Below, piece after piece: positions 35,772 through 43,662 of a stretch of DNA of 47,906 bases. Below the pieces are notes generated by a model. The model was not told the origin of the DNA. It ran no database searches and was given only the letters and a program-made list of their open reading frames with translations. The position numbers and the translations under genes were made by a program. This DNA is from DAHVFK01 sp035310985 (lineage in GTDB: Bacteria; Pseudomonadota; Gammaproteobacteria; Burkholderiales; SG8-39), in contig DATGDH010000090.1 in NCBI GenBank assembly GCA_035310985.1, positions 1-47,906 on the forward strand, read 5' to 3'. Every line of letters begins with the position of its first letter. The first letter of the stretch is position 1.

Positions 35772-36800
35772 GTGCCCACCAACACCCGCATCGTCGCCGT
35801 CGCCGAGCTCGAGCGGCTGTGCGGCGCGGCGCTCGCCGCGGCCGGTGCGAGCGAGGAAGGCGCCTCGGCCTGCGCACGCATCCTCGTCGAAGCCGAGACG
35901 ATGGGCATCGCCACGCACGGCGCGGTGCGCGTGCCCGACTACGCGCGCCGGCTGCGCGCGCGCGGCATCGACGGACGCGCCGAGCCGCGCCTCGAGCAAC
36001 GCGCGCCCTCGCTCGCGGTGCTGGACGGCAGGAACGCGCTCGGCCCGCTCGTGGGCCTGCGCGCGCTCGAGGCCGCGCTCGCCACGGCGCGCGACGCGGG
36101 CATCGCCTGGATCGGCTGCCGCGCGAGCAATCATTTCGGCGCGCTCGCGCCTTACGCGCGCGCCGCCTGCGACGCGGGCTTCGTGCTCGTCGCCGGCACG
36201 AACGCCTCGAGCACCATGCCGCCGTGGGGCGGCGCGGCGCTGCGCATGGGCAACAATCCTCTTTGCATCGCCGCGCCCGCGCCGGACGGAACGCATTTCA
36301 TTCTCGACATGGCGATGAGCGTCGCGGCGCGCGGCAAGATCCGCGCGGCGCAAAAGGATGGCCGGCCAATCCCCGAAGGCTGGGCCGCCGACAGCCGCGG
36401 TCGGCCGACCACCGACCCGGCCGCTGCGCTCGAGGGGTTCCTGCTTCCCTTCGGCGCGCACAAGGGCTCGGGCCTCGCGCTCGCGGTCGATCTGCTCGCG
36501 GGCGCGCTCTCCGGGGCGCGCTTTCTCACCGACGTGGTCACCTGGGTCGGCAACGACGAGCAGCCCCAGGGCGTCGGCCACTTCTTCCTCGCGCTCGACC
36601 CGGCGCGCCTCGCCGGACGCGAGGCCTGGAGCGCAGCCATGTCGCGCTTTCGCGCCCTGCTGCTCGATACGCCGCCGGCCGATCCGGAGGAGCCGGTGCG
36701 CCTGCCCGGCGCGCGCGAGCTCGAGCGCCGCGCGCGATCGCTCGCCGAGGGTGTTTCGCTCTCTTTAACGCTGTTGGACGAGTTGCGCGCGCTCGTGTAG
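35772..36800 (+). CDS. Malate/L-lactate dehydrogenase family (Ldh_2) oxidoreductase
   Basis: About 342 residues from GTG 35772. Family signatures are ATHGAVRVPDY, the catalytic-His region SNHFGALAPYA, NASSTMPPWGG and PFGAHKGSGLALAVDLLAG. These NAD(P)-dependent enzymes reduce 2-oxo acids (malate, sulfolactate, ureidoglycolate, 2,3-diketogulonate). The exact substrate is not evident. It is divergent from the PEBP gene and followed 23 bases later by a methyltransferase gene. Confidence 0.88.
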   Translation: MPTNTRIVAVAELERLCGAALAAAGASEEGASACARILVEAETMGIATHGAVRVPDYARRLRARGIDGRAEPRLEQRAPSLAVLDGRNALGPLVGLRALEAALATARDAGIAWIGCRASNHFGALAPYARAACDAGFVLVAGTNASSTMPPWGGAALRMGNNPLCIAAPAPDGTHFILDMAMSVAARGKIRAAQKDGRPIPEGWAADSRGRPTTDPAAALEGFLLPFGAHKGSGLALAVDLLAGALSGARFLTDVVTWVGNDEQPQGVGHFFLALDPARLAGREAWSAAMSRFRALLLDTPPADPEEPVRLPGARELERRARSLAEGVSLSLTLLDELRALV

Positions 36801-36823
36801 AAGGCAGAACAAGGGCAAAAACC

Positions 36824-37465
36824 ATGGCCTCCGAACCCGCCCCGCGCGACGGCATCCTGCGCACCGACGTGGAACGCACCTACCGCGCCTACGCCCCGGT
36901 GTACGACGCGATCTTCGGCCTGAGCCTCGCGCCGGGCCGCGCGGCGCTGATGCGCGCTGTCTCCGAGCTGGCTCCCGCGCGCATCCTCGAGGTGGGCGTG
37001 GGCACCGGCCTGACGCTCGGGCGCTATCCCGCCGCCTCCTTCGTCACCGGCATCGACGTTTCGGAGGCGATGCTGCGCGTCGCGGCGGCGCGCGTGAACG
37101 GCGCGCACTCGGGGCGCGTCGCGCTGCGCTGCATGGATGCGGAGGCGATGGAATTTGCCGACGGCTCGTTCGACTGCGTGACGCTGCCCTACGTGCTCTC
37201 GGTCACGCCCGACCCTGACCGGCTGATCGCCGAGGTGCGGCGCGTGTGCCGGCGCGGCGGCGATATCCTGATCGTCAACCACTTCAGCGGCGCGCGCCTG
37301 GCGCGCCCGATCGAGCGTGCGCTGCGCCCGCTCGCGGCGAGAATCGGATTCCGGCCCGAGTTCAGCTTCGACCGATACGTCGCCGCACAGGACTGGACCG
37401 TGCTCTCGTCGAAGAGCACCAACCTCTTCGGCCTGTCGAAGCTGGTGCACGTCCGCAACGACTAG
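36824..37465 (+). CDS. SAM-dependent methyltransferase, PmtA-like
   Basis: The 213-residue class I methyltransferase has SAM motif ILEVGVGTGLTLGRYP, acidic loop VTGIDVSEAML, and CMDAEAMEFADGSFDCVTLP. The opening VERTYRAYAPVYDAIFGLSL resembles phosphatidylethanolamine N-methyltransferase (PmtA) and UbiE-like enzymes. PmtA makes phosphatidylcholine, and this assignment is moderate. Its stop shares CTAG with the convergent peptidase gene. Confidence 0.82.
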   Translation: MASEPAPRDGILRTDVERTYRAYAPVYDAIFGLSLAPGRAALMRAVSELAPARILEVGVGTGLTLGRYPAASFVTGIDVSEAMLRVAAARVNGAHSGRVALRCMDAEAMEFADGSFDCVTLPYVLSVTPDPDRLIAEVRRVCRRGGDILIVNHFSGARLARPIERALRPLAARIGFRPEFSFDRYVAAQDWTVLSSKSTNLFGLSKLVHVRND

Positions 37466-38847
37466 CCGCGCGGCGCGGCGATGACGTCGGCGACGCAGGC
37501 GGTGAGCTTCTTCGCGTAGTCGAGGTGCAGAAACTCGTTCGGGCCGTGCGCGTTCGAGTGCGGGCCGAGCACGCCGGTGATGACGAACTGCGCCGCCGGG
37601 TACTTCTCGCCGAGCATCGCCATGAACGGGATGGTGCCGCCCTCGCCCAGCCACATCATCGGCTTGCCGTAGTGCGCCTTGGAGGCCTGCTCGAGCGCGT
37701 CTTCGAGCCAGGGCGCGGTCTCGGGCGCGTGCCAGCCGCTCGCCGCCTGGCCGTATGAGAAGGAGACGCGCGCGCCGTAGGGCGGATCGGACTCGAGCAG
37801 CGCCTTGAGCGCTGCGGCCGCGTGCGGCGCGTCCACCGTCGGCGGCAGGCGCAACGAGAGCACGAGCGAAGTCTTCGGCCGCAGCACGTTGCCCGCCGAG
37901 GCCGGCGCCGGCAGGCCGTCCGCGCCGGTCACCGCGAGGAAAGGCCGCCAGGTGCGCGCGAGCACGAGCTCGTCTAGATCGCCCGCCATCGGCCGCATGC
38001 CCTCGACGAACGGGAACTTGCGCCAGATCTCCCGGCCGAGCACCTGAGCCGCGCGCTGCGCCTCCTTCGCGCGCGCGAGCGGGATCGGCGCGTGGAACGC
38101 CGGGTGGCGCACGATGCCCGTGGCGGCGTCGTCGATGCGGTCGAGCAGCATGCGCGCGATGCGGAAGCTCGAGGCGACCACGCCGCTCGCGTCGCCCGAG
38201 TGCACGCCCTCGGTGAGCACCTCCACGCTGAGCACGCCGTTCACGATGCCGCGTAGCGAGGTCGTGCCCCACAGCTGCTCGTAGTTGCCGCAGCCCGAAT
38301 CGAGGCCGATCACGAGCTCGGGCGTGCCGATCCTCGGCGCGAGCGCTTCCAGGTACGCGGGCAGGTCGTAGCTGCCGCTTTCCTCGCAGCACTCGATCAG
38401 CATCGCGACGCGCGGCCGCCGACGGCCTCCGGCCTCCAGGCCGCGCAGCGCGGCGAGCGCGCAGAACACCGCGTAGCCATCGTCCGCGCCGCCGCGCCCG
38501 TAGAGCTTGCCGTCCTCGAGCGCCGGCGTCCACGGCCCGAGGCCGTCGCGCCAGCCGGTCATCTCGGGCTGCTTGTCGAGGTGGCCGTAGACGAGCACGG
38601 TGCCCGGCTGCGCGCCCGGCGCGTCGAGGTAGAGCACCGGCGTGCGTCCCGGCAGGCGCACCACCTCGAGCGTCATGTCCTTCACCGCGTGGCGCCGGCA
38701 CCAGGCGGCGGCGAGCTCGACCGCGCGCTCGATGTGGCCGTTCTTCTCCCAATCGGGGTCGAAGTGCGGCGACTTGGCCGGGATGCGGATGTACTCGACG
38801 AGGGCGGGGACGATCGCCTCGTCCCAGAAGCGGGCGATGGTGCTCAT
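37462..38847 (-). CDS. M20-family metallopeptidase
   Basis: The 461-residue protein has zinc-site motifs in order: VYGHLDKQPEM (His, Asp), GRGGADDGYA (bridging Asp), IECCEESGSYD (Glu pair) and C-terminal VLGPHSNAHGPNE (His). A dimerisation domain lies between about 190 and 320. It resembles M20 dipeptidases. I start at MSTIARFWDE; a 42-residue in-frame extension is unconvincing. Probably cytosolic. Confidence 0.9.
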   Translation of the reverse strand: MSTIARFWDEAIVPALVEYIRIPAKSPHFDPDWEKNGHIERAVELAAAWCRRHAVKDMTLEVVRLPGRTPVLYLDAPGAQPGTVLVYGHLDKQPEMTGWRDGLGPWTPALEDGKLYGRGGADDGYAVFCALAALRGLEAGGRRRPRVAMLIECCEESGSYDLPAYLEALAPRIGTPELVIGLDSGCGNYEQLWGTTSLRGIVNGVLSVEVLTEGVHSGDASGVVASSFRIARMLLDRIDDAATGIVRHPAFHAPIPLARAKEAQRAAQVLGREIWRKFPFVEGMRPMAGDLDELVLARTWRPFLAVTGADGLPAPASAGNVLRPKTSLVLSLRLPPTVDAPHAAAALKALLESDPPYGARVSFSYGQAASGWHAPETAPWLEDALEQASKAHYGKPMMWLGEGGTIPFMAMLGEKYPAAQFVITGVLGPHSNAHGPNEFLHLDYAKKLTACVADVIAAPRG

Positions 38848-38926
38848 GGCGGCGCTATTGTCGCCCAAATGCGACGCTTGTCGCAGCGCGCCTGCGCGGT
38901 AGACTCGCTGCAGGGAGGAAGACAGC

Positions 38927-39337
38927 ATGAAGCGACTGCTCATCGCCACGCTCGCCGGCCTCGGCGCGTGCACCGTCTACACGGCCCCGCCGCCGGCGCC
39001 CGGTTACGGCTACGGCCACGCGGACGTGCGCTTCGCGCCGCGCCAGGAGGAAGCAGTGCGCGGCTACTACCACGAGGAGTACCGGCAAGGCCGCTGCCCG
39101 CCGGGGCTCGCCAAGAAGCGCAACGGCTGCATGCCGCCCGGGCAGGCGAAGCAGTGGCGGCGCGGCGAGCCGCTGCCGCGACACGTCGAGGCGCACGAAC
39201 TGCCGCCGAACCTGGTGGTCGAGATCGGACCTCCGCCGCAGGGCTATCGCTACGTGCGCGTTGCGAACGATGTGCTGATGATCGCGGCCGGCACCGGCAT
39301 GGTGGTCGACGCCATCGAGGATCTCGGCGGGCGTTAG
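38927..39337 (+). CDS. Small lipoprotein, RcnB-like
   Basis: The 136-residue protein has a short leader and lipobox (MKRLLIATLAGLGAC, Cys15). The mature part is Pro/Tyr/Gly-rich, with GRCPPGLAKKRNGCMPPGQA and a C-terminal YRYVRVANDVLMIAAGTGMV, resembling RcnB/DUF1236-type periplasmic proteins. Function is unknown. GGGAGGAAG precedes the ATG. It ends just before REP-like element 9. Confidence 0.78.
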   Translation: MKRLLIATLAGLGACTVYTAPPPAPGYGYGHADVRFAPRQEEAVRGYYHEEYRQGRCPPGLAKKRNGCMPPGQAKQWRRGEPLPRHVEAHELPPNLVVEIGPPPQGYRYVRVANDVLMIAAGTGMVVDAIEDLGGR

Positions 39338-39349
39338 CCGAGATATCGC

Positions 39350-39373
39350 AAAATAGGGTCTGTCCCTATTTTC
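39350..39373. repeat. REP-like element 9
   Basis: AAAATAGGG and CCCTATTTT arms around TCTGT, preceded by GATATCG. It ends directly at the ATG of phnA, so phnA has no ordinary ribosome site. Confidence 0.85.
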
Positions 39374-40573
39374 ATGAATCGCAGGGCAGACATCGAAGTC
39401 AACGGCCGCCGCTACCGCTGGATGCGGGAGCCGCTGGCGGTCGTGTGCGTGGACGGCTGCGAGAACGCCTACATCGACGAGGCGGTGCGCGCCGGCGTCG
39501 CGCCCTGGTTCGCGCGCACGCGCGAGAAAGGCTCGGCATTCCTCGCCGACTGCGTGGTGCCGAGCTTCACCAACCCGAACAATCTGTCGATCGTCACCGG
39601 CGCGCCGCCCTCGGTGCACGGCATCTGCGGCAACTATTTCTATGACCCGGACTCCGGGCAGGAAGTGATGATGAACGATCCGCGCTACCTGCGCGCGGGC
39701 ACCATCCTCGCCGCCTTCGCCGAGGCGGGCGCCTCGGTCGCGGTGGTGACGGCAAAGGACAAGCTGCGCACGCTCCTCGGCCACGGCCTGAAGGGCTTGT
39801 GCATCTCGGCCGAGAAGGCCGACGCGCAGATGCTCGCGCTCGCCGGGATGGCGCTTCCTTCCGTCTACAGCGCCGAGCTGTCGGAATTCGTCTTCGCCGC
39901 GGGCGTGAAGCTCATGCAGACGCGCCGCCCGGACCTCATGTACCTCTCGACCACCGACTACGTGCAGCACAAGGCGGCGCCGGGCTCGAAGGCCGCGAAC
40001 GCGTTCTACGCCATGATGGATCGCTATCTGGCGAGCCTCGAGGCCGCGGGCGCCGCGATCGCGCTCACCGCCGACCACGGCATGAACGACAAGCACGGCG
40101 CGGACGGCGCGCCGAAGGTGCTCTACCTGCAGGACGTGCTCGATGGCTGGCTCGGACAGGGCGCCGCACGCGTCATCCTGCCGATCACCGATCCCTACGT
40201 CGTGCACCACGGCGCGCTCGGCTCGTTCGCCACCTGCTACCTGCCGAAGGGAGCCGACGCCCGGGCGATCGCCGCGCGCATCGCTGCGCTCGCCGGCATC
40301 GAGCAGTCGCTGCTGCGTGCCGAGGCCTGTGCGCGCTTCGAGCTGCCCGAGGACCGCATGGGCGACCTGGTGCTCGTATCGCAGCGCGACACGGTGATCG
40401 GCACCAGCCGTTCGCGCCACGACCTCTCGGGGCTCGACGCGCCGCTACGCTCGCACGGCGGCGTCTCCGAGCAGCGCGTGCCGCTCCTCTTCAACCGCCG
40501 CGTCGAGACGCAGACGGGGCGGCGGTTGCGCAACTTCGACGTCTTCGACCTCGCGCTGAACTGCGCGCATTAG
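39374..40573 (+). CDS. phnA: Phosphonoacetate hydrolase
   Basis: The 399-residue member of the alkaline-phosphatase superfamily matches the length of PhnA. Metal and nucleophile sites are VVCVDG (D27), PSFTNPNNLSIVTGA (nucleophile T66), TADHGMNDKHG and RSHGG. It splits phosphonoacetate to acetate and phosphate with two zinc ions. No phn transporter or AEP-pathway gene (phnW, phnY) is adjacent. A related nucleotide pyrophosphatase is the main alternative. The REP-like element ends at its start codon. Confidence 0.82.
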   Translation: MNRRADIEVNGRRYRWMREPLAVVCVDGCENAYIDEAVRAGVAPWFARTREKGSAFLADCVVPSFTNPNNLSIVTGAPPSVHGICGNYFYDPDSGQEVMMNDPRYLRAGTILAAFAEAGASVAVVTAKDKLRTLLGHGLKGLCISAEKADAQMLALAGMALPSVYSAELSEFVFAAGVKLMQTRRPDLMYLSTTDYVQHKAAPGSKAANAFYAMMDRYLASLEAAGAAIALTADHGMNDKHGADGAPKVLYLQDVLDGWLGQGAARVILPITDPYVVHHGALGSFATCYLPKGADARAIAARIAALAGIEQSLLRAEACARFELPEDRMGDLVLVSQRDTVIGTSRSRHDLSGLDAPLRSHGGVSEQRVPLLFNRRVETQTGRRLRNFDVFDLALNCAH

Positions 40574-40576
40574 ACG

Positions 40577-41014
40577 ATGGACAGGCGATCCGCTCTCGTT
40601 GCAGCCGCCGCACTGCTCCTGTGCGCACCGGCGCTCGCGCAGCCCGGCGGCGCGAAGCACGCTCCGCTCGCGATCGATGGGATCGATCCGGTGTCGTACT
40701 TCGATCCGGGCAAACCCGAGAAGGGCGCCGCGGACATCAGCTACGACTTCGGCGGCCGGCGGTATCTGTTCGTCAGCCTCGAGCACCGCGCGGCATTCGC
40801 CGCCGATCCGCAGCGTTACCTGCCGCAATTCGGCGAGCTGTGCACGGCCGGGCTCTCGAGCGGCATCAAGGCCGAGGCCGACCCGCGCGAATTCCGGGTC
40901 GTCGGCGGAAAGCTGTACCTCTTCTCGAGCGCCACGGCGCGCAGCTTCGTGGACAAGAACCCCGCGCTGCTCGAGAAGGCGCAGAAGAACTGGAGCGGGC
41001 AGCCCCACCCCTAG
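40577..41014 (+). CDS. Exported YHS-domain protein
   Basis: The 145-residue protein has a signal peptide (MDRRSALVAAAALLLCAPALA) and a YHS-like domain (GIDPVSYFDPGKPEKG, then YLFVSLEHRAAFAADPQRYL, QFGELC). Such proteins are thought to bind metal in the periplasm. It starts 3 bases after phnA stops, so the two share a transcript. Confidence 0.85.
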   Translation: MDRRSALVAAAALLLCAPALAQPGGAKHAPLAIDGIDPVSYFDPGKPEKGAADISYDFGGRRYLFVSLEHRAAFAADPQRYLPQFGELCTAGLSSGIKAEADPREFRVVGGKLYLFSSATARSFVDKNPALLEKAQKNWSGQPHP

Positions 41015-41025
41015 CGCCGGCTGGT

Positions 41026-41048
41026 AAATAGGGTCTCACCCCATTTTC
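41026..41048. repeat. REP-like element 10
   Basis: AAATAGGGTCTCACCCCATTTTC, an imperfect copy between the YHS gene and the outer-membrane-protein gene. The stop codon of the latter (TGA, 41047-41049) is formed at its edge. Confidence 0.75.
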
Positions 41049-41790
41049 AGAACTCGTACTCCAGCCTTAGCACCGCGCGCCGGTCGGACGCGGCTTGCGA
41101 GGTGCCGAACAGCAGCGCCGCACTGTACTCGAGCGCGCCACGCCCGAGCCGCGTCTCGCCGTAGAACGCCGGGCCCGCCCAATGCTCCTGCCGGTCCCAG
41201 GCGCCAAAGCGTCCGATCTCGCCCGGCTCGCCGAAGACTTCGAGCGCCGGATCGAAGTAGCGGTTCAGGCGGTAGCGCAGCCTGCCCGCGTAGGCGAAGG
41301 TGGTGCCGGGCTCGCGTTCGATGCCGCCGAACTGGCGCTCGAAGAAGAGGTTCGCGGTCGCCACCAGGTGCCGCCCGAGCTCGGTCTCGAAGATCGGTGC
41401 GAGGGAGAACTCGTTCGCGTCGCCCGAGCGCGTCGCGAACTCGAACTCGGTCAGTACCCCGAAGTCGACCGGGTACTTCCCCTGCGGCGTGAGCTGGAAG
41501 AGGTTCTCCCACTCGATCGCCTGGTTCTTGAGCGGCGCGGAGCCGTCCTTCTCGTACACCGTGTAGAGCTCGCTGAACCAGAAGTCGGTGAAGCCGTAAC
41601 CAACCGAGAAGCGCTGCTGCTGGCTCTTGTCCAGCTCGCTGCGGTGATCGGAGTCGACGTAGCCGCGGTACTCGACCTCGGTGACGCCGCGCTGCACCGT
41701 GGGCGAGTACACCTTGAACGGCGCCGCGCGCGACGCGAGCGGAAGCGCGGCGAGCAGTGCCGCGCACAGGGCGGTGATCGTTCGGTTCAT
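41047..41790 (-). CDS. Predicted outer-membrane beta-barrel protein
   Basis: The 247-residue protein has a signal peptide (MNRTITALCAALLAALPLAS) and alternating hydrophobic/polar strands, for example VTEVEYRGYVDS and FSVGYGFTDFWFSELY. The last residue is Phe (LRLEYEF), typical of proteins inserted by the Bam machinery. Function is unrecognised. It follows the cupredoxin gene by 8 bases and so probably shares its iron-regulated promoter. Confidence 0.8.
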   Translation of the reverse strand: MNRTITALCAALLAALPLASRAAPFKVYSPTVQRGVTEVEYRGYVDSDHRSELDKSQQQRFSVGYGFTDFWFSELYTVYEKDGSAPLKNQAIEWENLFQLTPQGKYPVDFGVLTEFEFATRSGDANEFSLAPIFETELGRHLVATANLFFERQFGGIEREPGTTFAYAGRLRYRLNRYFDPALEVFGEPGEIGRFGAWDRQEHWAGPAFYGETRLGRGALEYSAALLFGTSQAASDRRAVLRLEYEF

Positions 41791-41798
41791 GGACGCCC

Positions 41799-42131
41799 CT
41801 ACTTCGCGATCAGACGGCCCTTCGCCGTCTCAGCGTGGTACTCGCCCATGAACGAATAGCTCCCCGGATCGAGCGGGCCGACCCACACCTCGCCCTTGCT
41901 GTTCCCCGCGATCACCTTCTCGCGCCGCAGGTCGTAGCTGTCGAATTCTTCAGGTATCGGGTCGCGGTTCTCGATCACCAGCTTCACCCGCTTGCCGGCG
42001 GGCACCGTGAGCTCGGCCGGAATGAAGCGATGGTTCTCGAGCACGAGCGCGTACTCGAGCGTCTCGGCGCGCGCGCCAGGCAGGATGCCGAGCGTGCCGA
42101 TAACGAGCGAGAACAACAGCAGTTTCTTCAT
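41799..42131 (-). CDS. Periplasmic cupredoxin-like protein
   Basis: The 110-residue protein has a signal peptide (MKKLLLFSLVIGTLGILPGA) and one cupredoxin fold (HRFIPAELTVPAGKRVKLVI, PGSYSFMGEYHAETAKG). The place of the type I copper Cys holds Gly (SFMGEYH), as in FtrB/EfeO-type domains linked to iron uptake. GGGAGA precedes the ATG. It is first in an operon with the outer-membrane protein. No permease (FTR1/EfeU) is nearby. Confidence 0.85.
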   Translation of the reverse strand: MKKLLLFSLVIGTLGILPGARAETLEYALVLENHRFIPAELTVPAGKRVKLVIENRDPIPEEFDSYDLRREKVIAGNSKGEVWVGPLDPGSYSFMGEYHAETAKGRLIAK

Positions 42132-42164
42132 GACGTCTCCCTGGTAGCAAACGATGAGAATAGT

Positions 42165-42183
42165 AACGAGAATCGTTCGCATT
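42165..42183. promoter_or_regulatory. Candidate Fur box
   Basis: AACGAGAATCGTTCGCATT matches 16 of 19 positions of the betaproteobacterial-style Fur box AATGAGAATCATTCTCATT. A second partial repeat (GATGAGAATAG) lies just before it. It is 34 bases upstream of the cupredoxin ATG, where Fur would block the promoter. Confidence 0.55.
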
Positions 42184-42191
42184 CGCAACAC

Positions 42192-42483
42192 AGACGTAGG
42201 AGTATGCGCTCACATTGCCAAAGATCCCATCGTTTTCGGGGGTGCTCGCTAAACGTTATCCCCCGATGTCCTCTGCACTTAAGCTCGGGCGGCCACGGAC
42301 GCAGGGAATTCGCGCCGAGCCCGATTGCGTGGCGCAAGCTTCTGTTTCAGCGCGAGAATTTCCTGCCTATTTTGTAATCGACCCAGGCTGACCGGGGCGT
42401 CTCCCGAGCGGAGCGGCGTCCTTACTCAATCGATATCCACAGACTTGCCCACAGCTACTGTGAATAAATCATTGCGTCCGCTT
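42192..42483. other. Intergenic region without a gene
   Basis: This stretch lies between the cupredoxin promoter and the 3' end of the HD-hydrolase gene. It has a lower G+C content than its surroundings. I see no credible gene in it. Its right part holds the three DnaA-box-like 9-mers listed next. Confidence 0.5.
42433..42467. promoter_or_regulatory. Cluster of three DnaA-box-like 9-mers
   Basis: ATATCCACA (42433-42441, one mismatch to TTATCCACA), TTGCCCACA (42445-42453, two mismatches) and, on the other strand, TTATTCACA (42459-42467, one mismatch) lie within 35 bases of an AT-rich gap. No dnaA, dnaN or gidA gene is near. Confidence 0.3.
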
Positions 42484-43017
42484 TCAAGGCCGGCGCGCGT
42501 AGGCCTCGTCGAATAATCGCTCGAGTCGGCGGTGCGTGCCGCGCATGCGGTCGACGACCTGCTTCGCCCAGTCGAAATACTCGCGCCGGCGCTCCAGCGG
42601 CCAGCCGTGCGGCGGGTTCGCCGCCACGTCGCGCACGTTGCAGATCTTGTCGGCGAGCTTGACGAGCTTCGCGCGCCGCGAGATGTGCGCCGCGTGCTCG
42701 ATCTGCAGCCGTTTACGCTCCTCCTTGGGCAGCATCTTGTCGTCGGTCACCTCCAGCACCACCGCGGCCACCGCCTGGCCGAAGCGCTCGCGCAGTTCCT
42801 CGTAGGTGGTCTCGGTGTCCTCGAGCGTGTCGTGCAGCACTGCGGCGGCGAGCAGCCTCGCATCGGCGAGCCCCGCCTCGACGCTCAGCACGCGCGCGAG
42901 CGCGATCGGGTGGTTGATGTAGGGCGAGGCCTCGGCGTCCTTGCGCCGCTGGCGACGGTGCTTGTCGGCGGCGAAGGCGAGCGCGTCGACCAGCGTCTGC
43001 GTGGAGTCGGCTCTCAT
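42484..43017 (-). CDS. HD-domain hydrolase, small alarmone hydrolase (MESH1/SpoT-N-like)
   Basis: The 177-residue protein matches the catalytic HD domain of SpoT. It shows YINHPIALARVL (H36), AAVLHDTLEDTETT (H62-D63, E66-D67) and KLVKLADKICNVRD (second metal Asp). It has no synthetase or regulatory domains, like the (p)ppGpp hydrolase MESH1. Other nucleotide pyrophosphohydrolase activity is possible. Its start lies close to REP-like element 11. Confidence 0.88.
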   Translation of the reverse strand: MRADSTQTLVDALAFAADKHRRQRRKDAEASPYINHPIALARVLSVEAGLADARLLAAAVLHDTLEDTETTYEELRERFGQAVAAVVLEVTDDKMLPKEERKRLQIEHAAHISRRAKLVKLADKICNVRDVAANPPHGWPLERRREYFDWAKQVVDRMRGTHRRLERLFDEAYARRP

Positions 43018-43028
43018 GAATGAAACCT

Positions 43029-43050
43029 AAATGGGGTCTGACCCCATTTT
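43029..43050. repeat. REP-like element 11
   Basis: AAATGGGG and CCCCATTTT arms around TCTGA. It lies between the HD-hydrolase start and the promoter of the first small peptide gene. Confidence 0.85.
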
Positions 43051-43151
43051 CCGCGAAAGTGTGCATGCGTCACATTTTTCGCGCGCCTTGCGTCGCTGAG
43101 GCGGGAGCCGCGAATCTCTACTCTGTGAGTCATCAAGACACGGAGGACGAG

Positions 43152-43352
43152 ATGAACACCAAACTGATCCTGCAAGCGGCCACCACCTTCCTGGTGCTTT
43201 CCCTGGGTAGCGGCCTGCTCCCGGCCGGCATGGGCGCAGCCGAAGCCTTCCAGAGCACCGCCGCCGCGCAGGCCGGGGCGCCGCACGCCACCCAAAACGG
43301 CGTGCCCGAGGACTTCATCTTCGCCTCCGGCTACACCTGGCTCGGCCGCTAG
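43152..43352 (+). CDS. Small secreted peptide A (tandem paralogue 1)
   Basis: The 66-residue peptide starts MNTKLILQAATTFLVLSLGS, a hydrophobic leader or membrane segment. It has an Ala/Gln-rich middle (about 34-50) and ends VPEDFIFASGYTWLGR. The next gene downstream encodes a close copy with the same two ends and a different middle. GGAGGA precedes the ATG. I do not recognise the family. Export by Sec and processing after an Ala-x-Ala-like site around residue 30 are inferred. Confidence 0.75.
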   Translation: MNTKLILQAATTFLVLSLGSGLLPAGMGAAEAFQSTAAAQAGAPHATQNGVPEDFIFASGYTWLGR

Positions 43353-43443
43353 GAGGAAGACGGTCAAAGACTGTGCGGCGCGGCACTTTGCCGCAGCGCA
43401 ACGAGCCCCGGGCCTTTAACCTGCGCGCCGAACCGAGGACAAC

Positions 43444-43641
43444 ATGAATACCAAGCTCATCCTGCAAGCGGCCCTCACCTTCCTGGTGCTCTCCCTCGGC
43501 AGCGGCGCGCTGCCGGTCGGCATGAGCCTCGCCGAAGCCCTCCAGACGAACGCCCAGCCTCAGGCGCAGCACGCCGCCGAGCGCACCATCCCCGAAGACT
43601 TCATATTCGCCTCCGGCTACACCTGGCTCGGCCGCGACTGA
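43444..43641 (+). CDS. Small secreted peptide B (tandem paralogue 2)
   Basis: The 65-residue peptide starts MNTKLILQAALTFLVLSLGS and ends IPEDFIFASGYTWLGRD. N- and C-terminal blocks match peptide A almost fully, while the linker (LQTNAQPQAQHAAERT) differs. Between the genes lies a hairpin (TGCGGC at 43374-43379, GCCGCA at 43390-43395). The 5' regions of both genes share scattered blocks, suggesting gene and promoter were duplicated together. The stop abuts REP-like element 12. Function unknown. Confidence 0.75.
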   Translation: MNTKLILQAALTFLVLSLGSGALPVGMSLAEALQTNAQPQAQHAAERTIPEDFIFASGYTWLGRD

Positions 43642-43662
43642 AAATAGGGACAGACCCTATTT
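43642..43662. repeat. REP-like element 12
   Basis: AAATAGGG and CCCTATTT arms around ACAGA. It lies between the convergent peptide B and acyl-CoA dehydrogenase genes. The latter's TAG stop (43657-43659) is inside it, and the peptide B stop abuts it. Confidence 0.85.

Noticed and set aside
42433..42467. DnaA-like boxes taken as the chromosome origin
   Set aside because: No dnaA, dnaN, parAB or gidA near, only three imperfect boxes, and no long AT-rich unwinding region.
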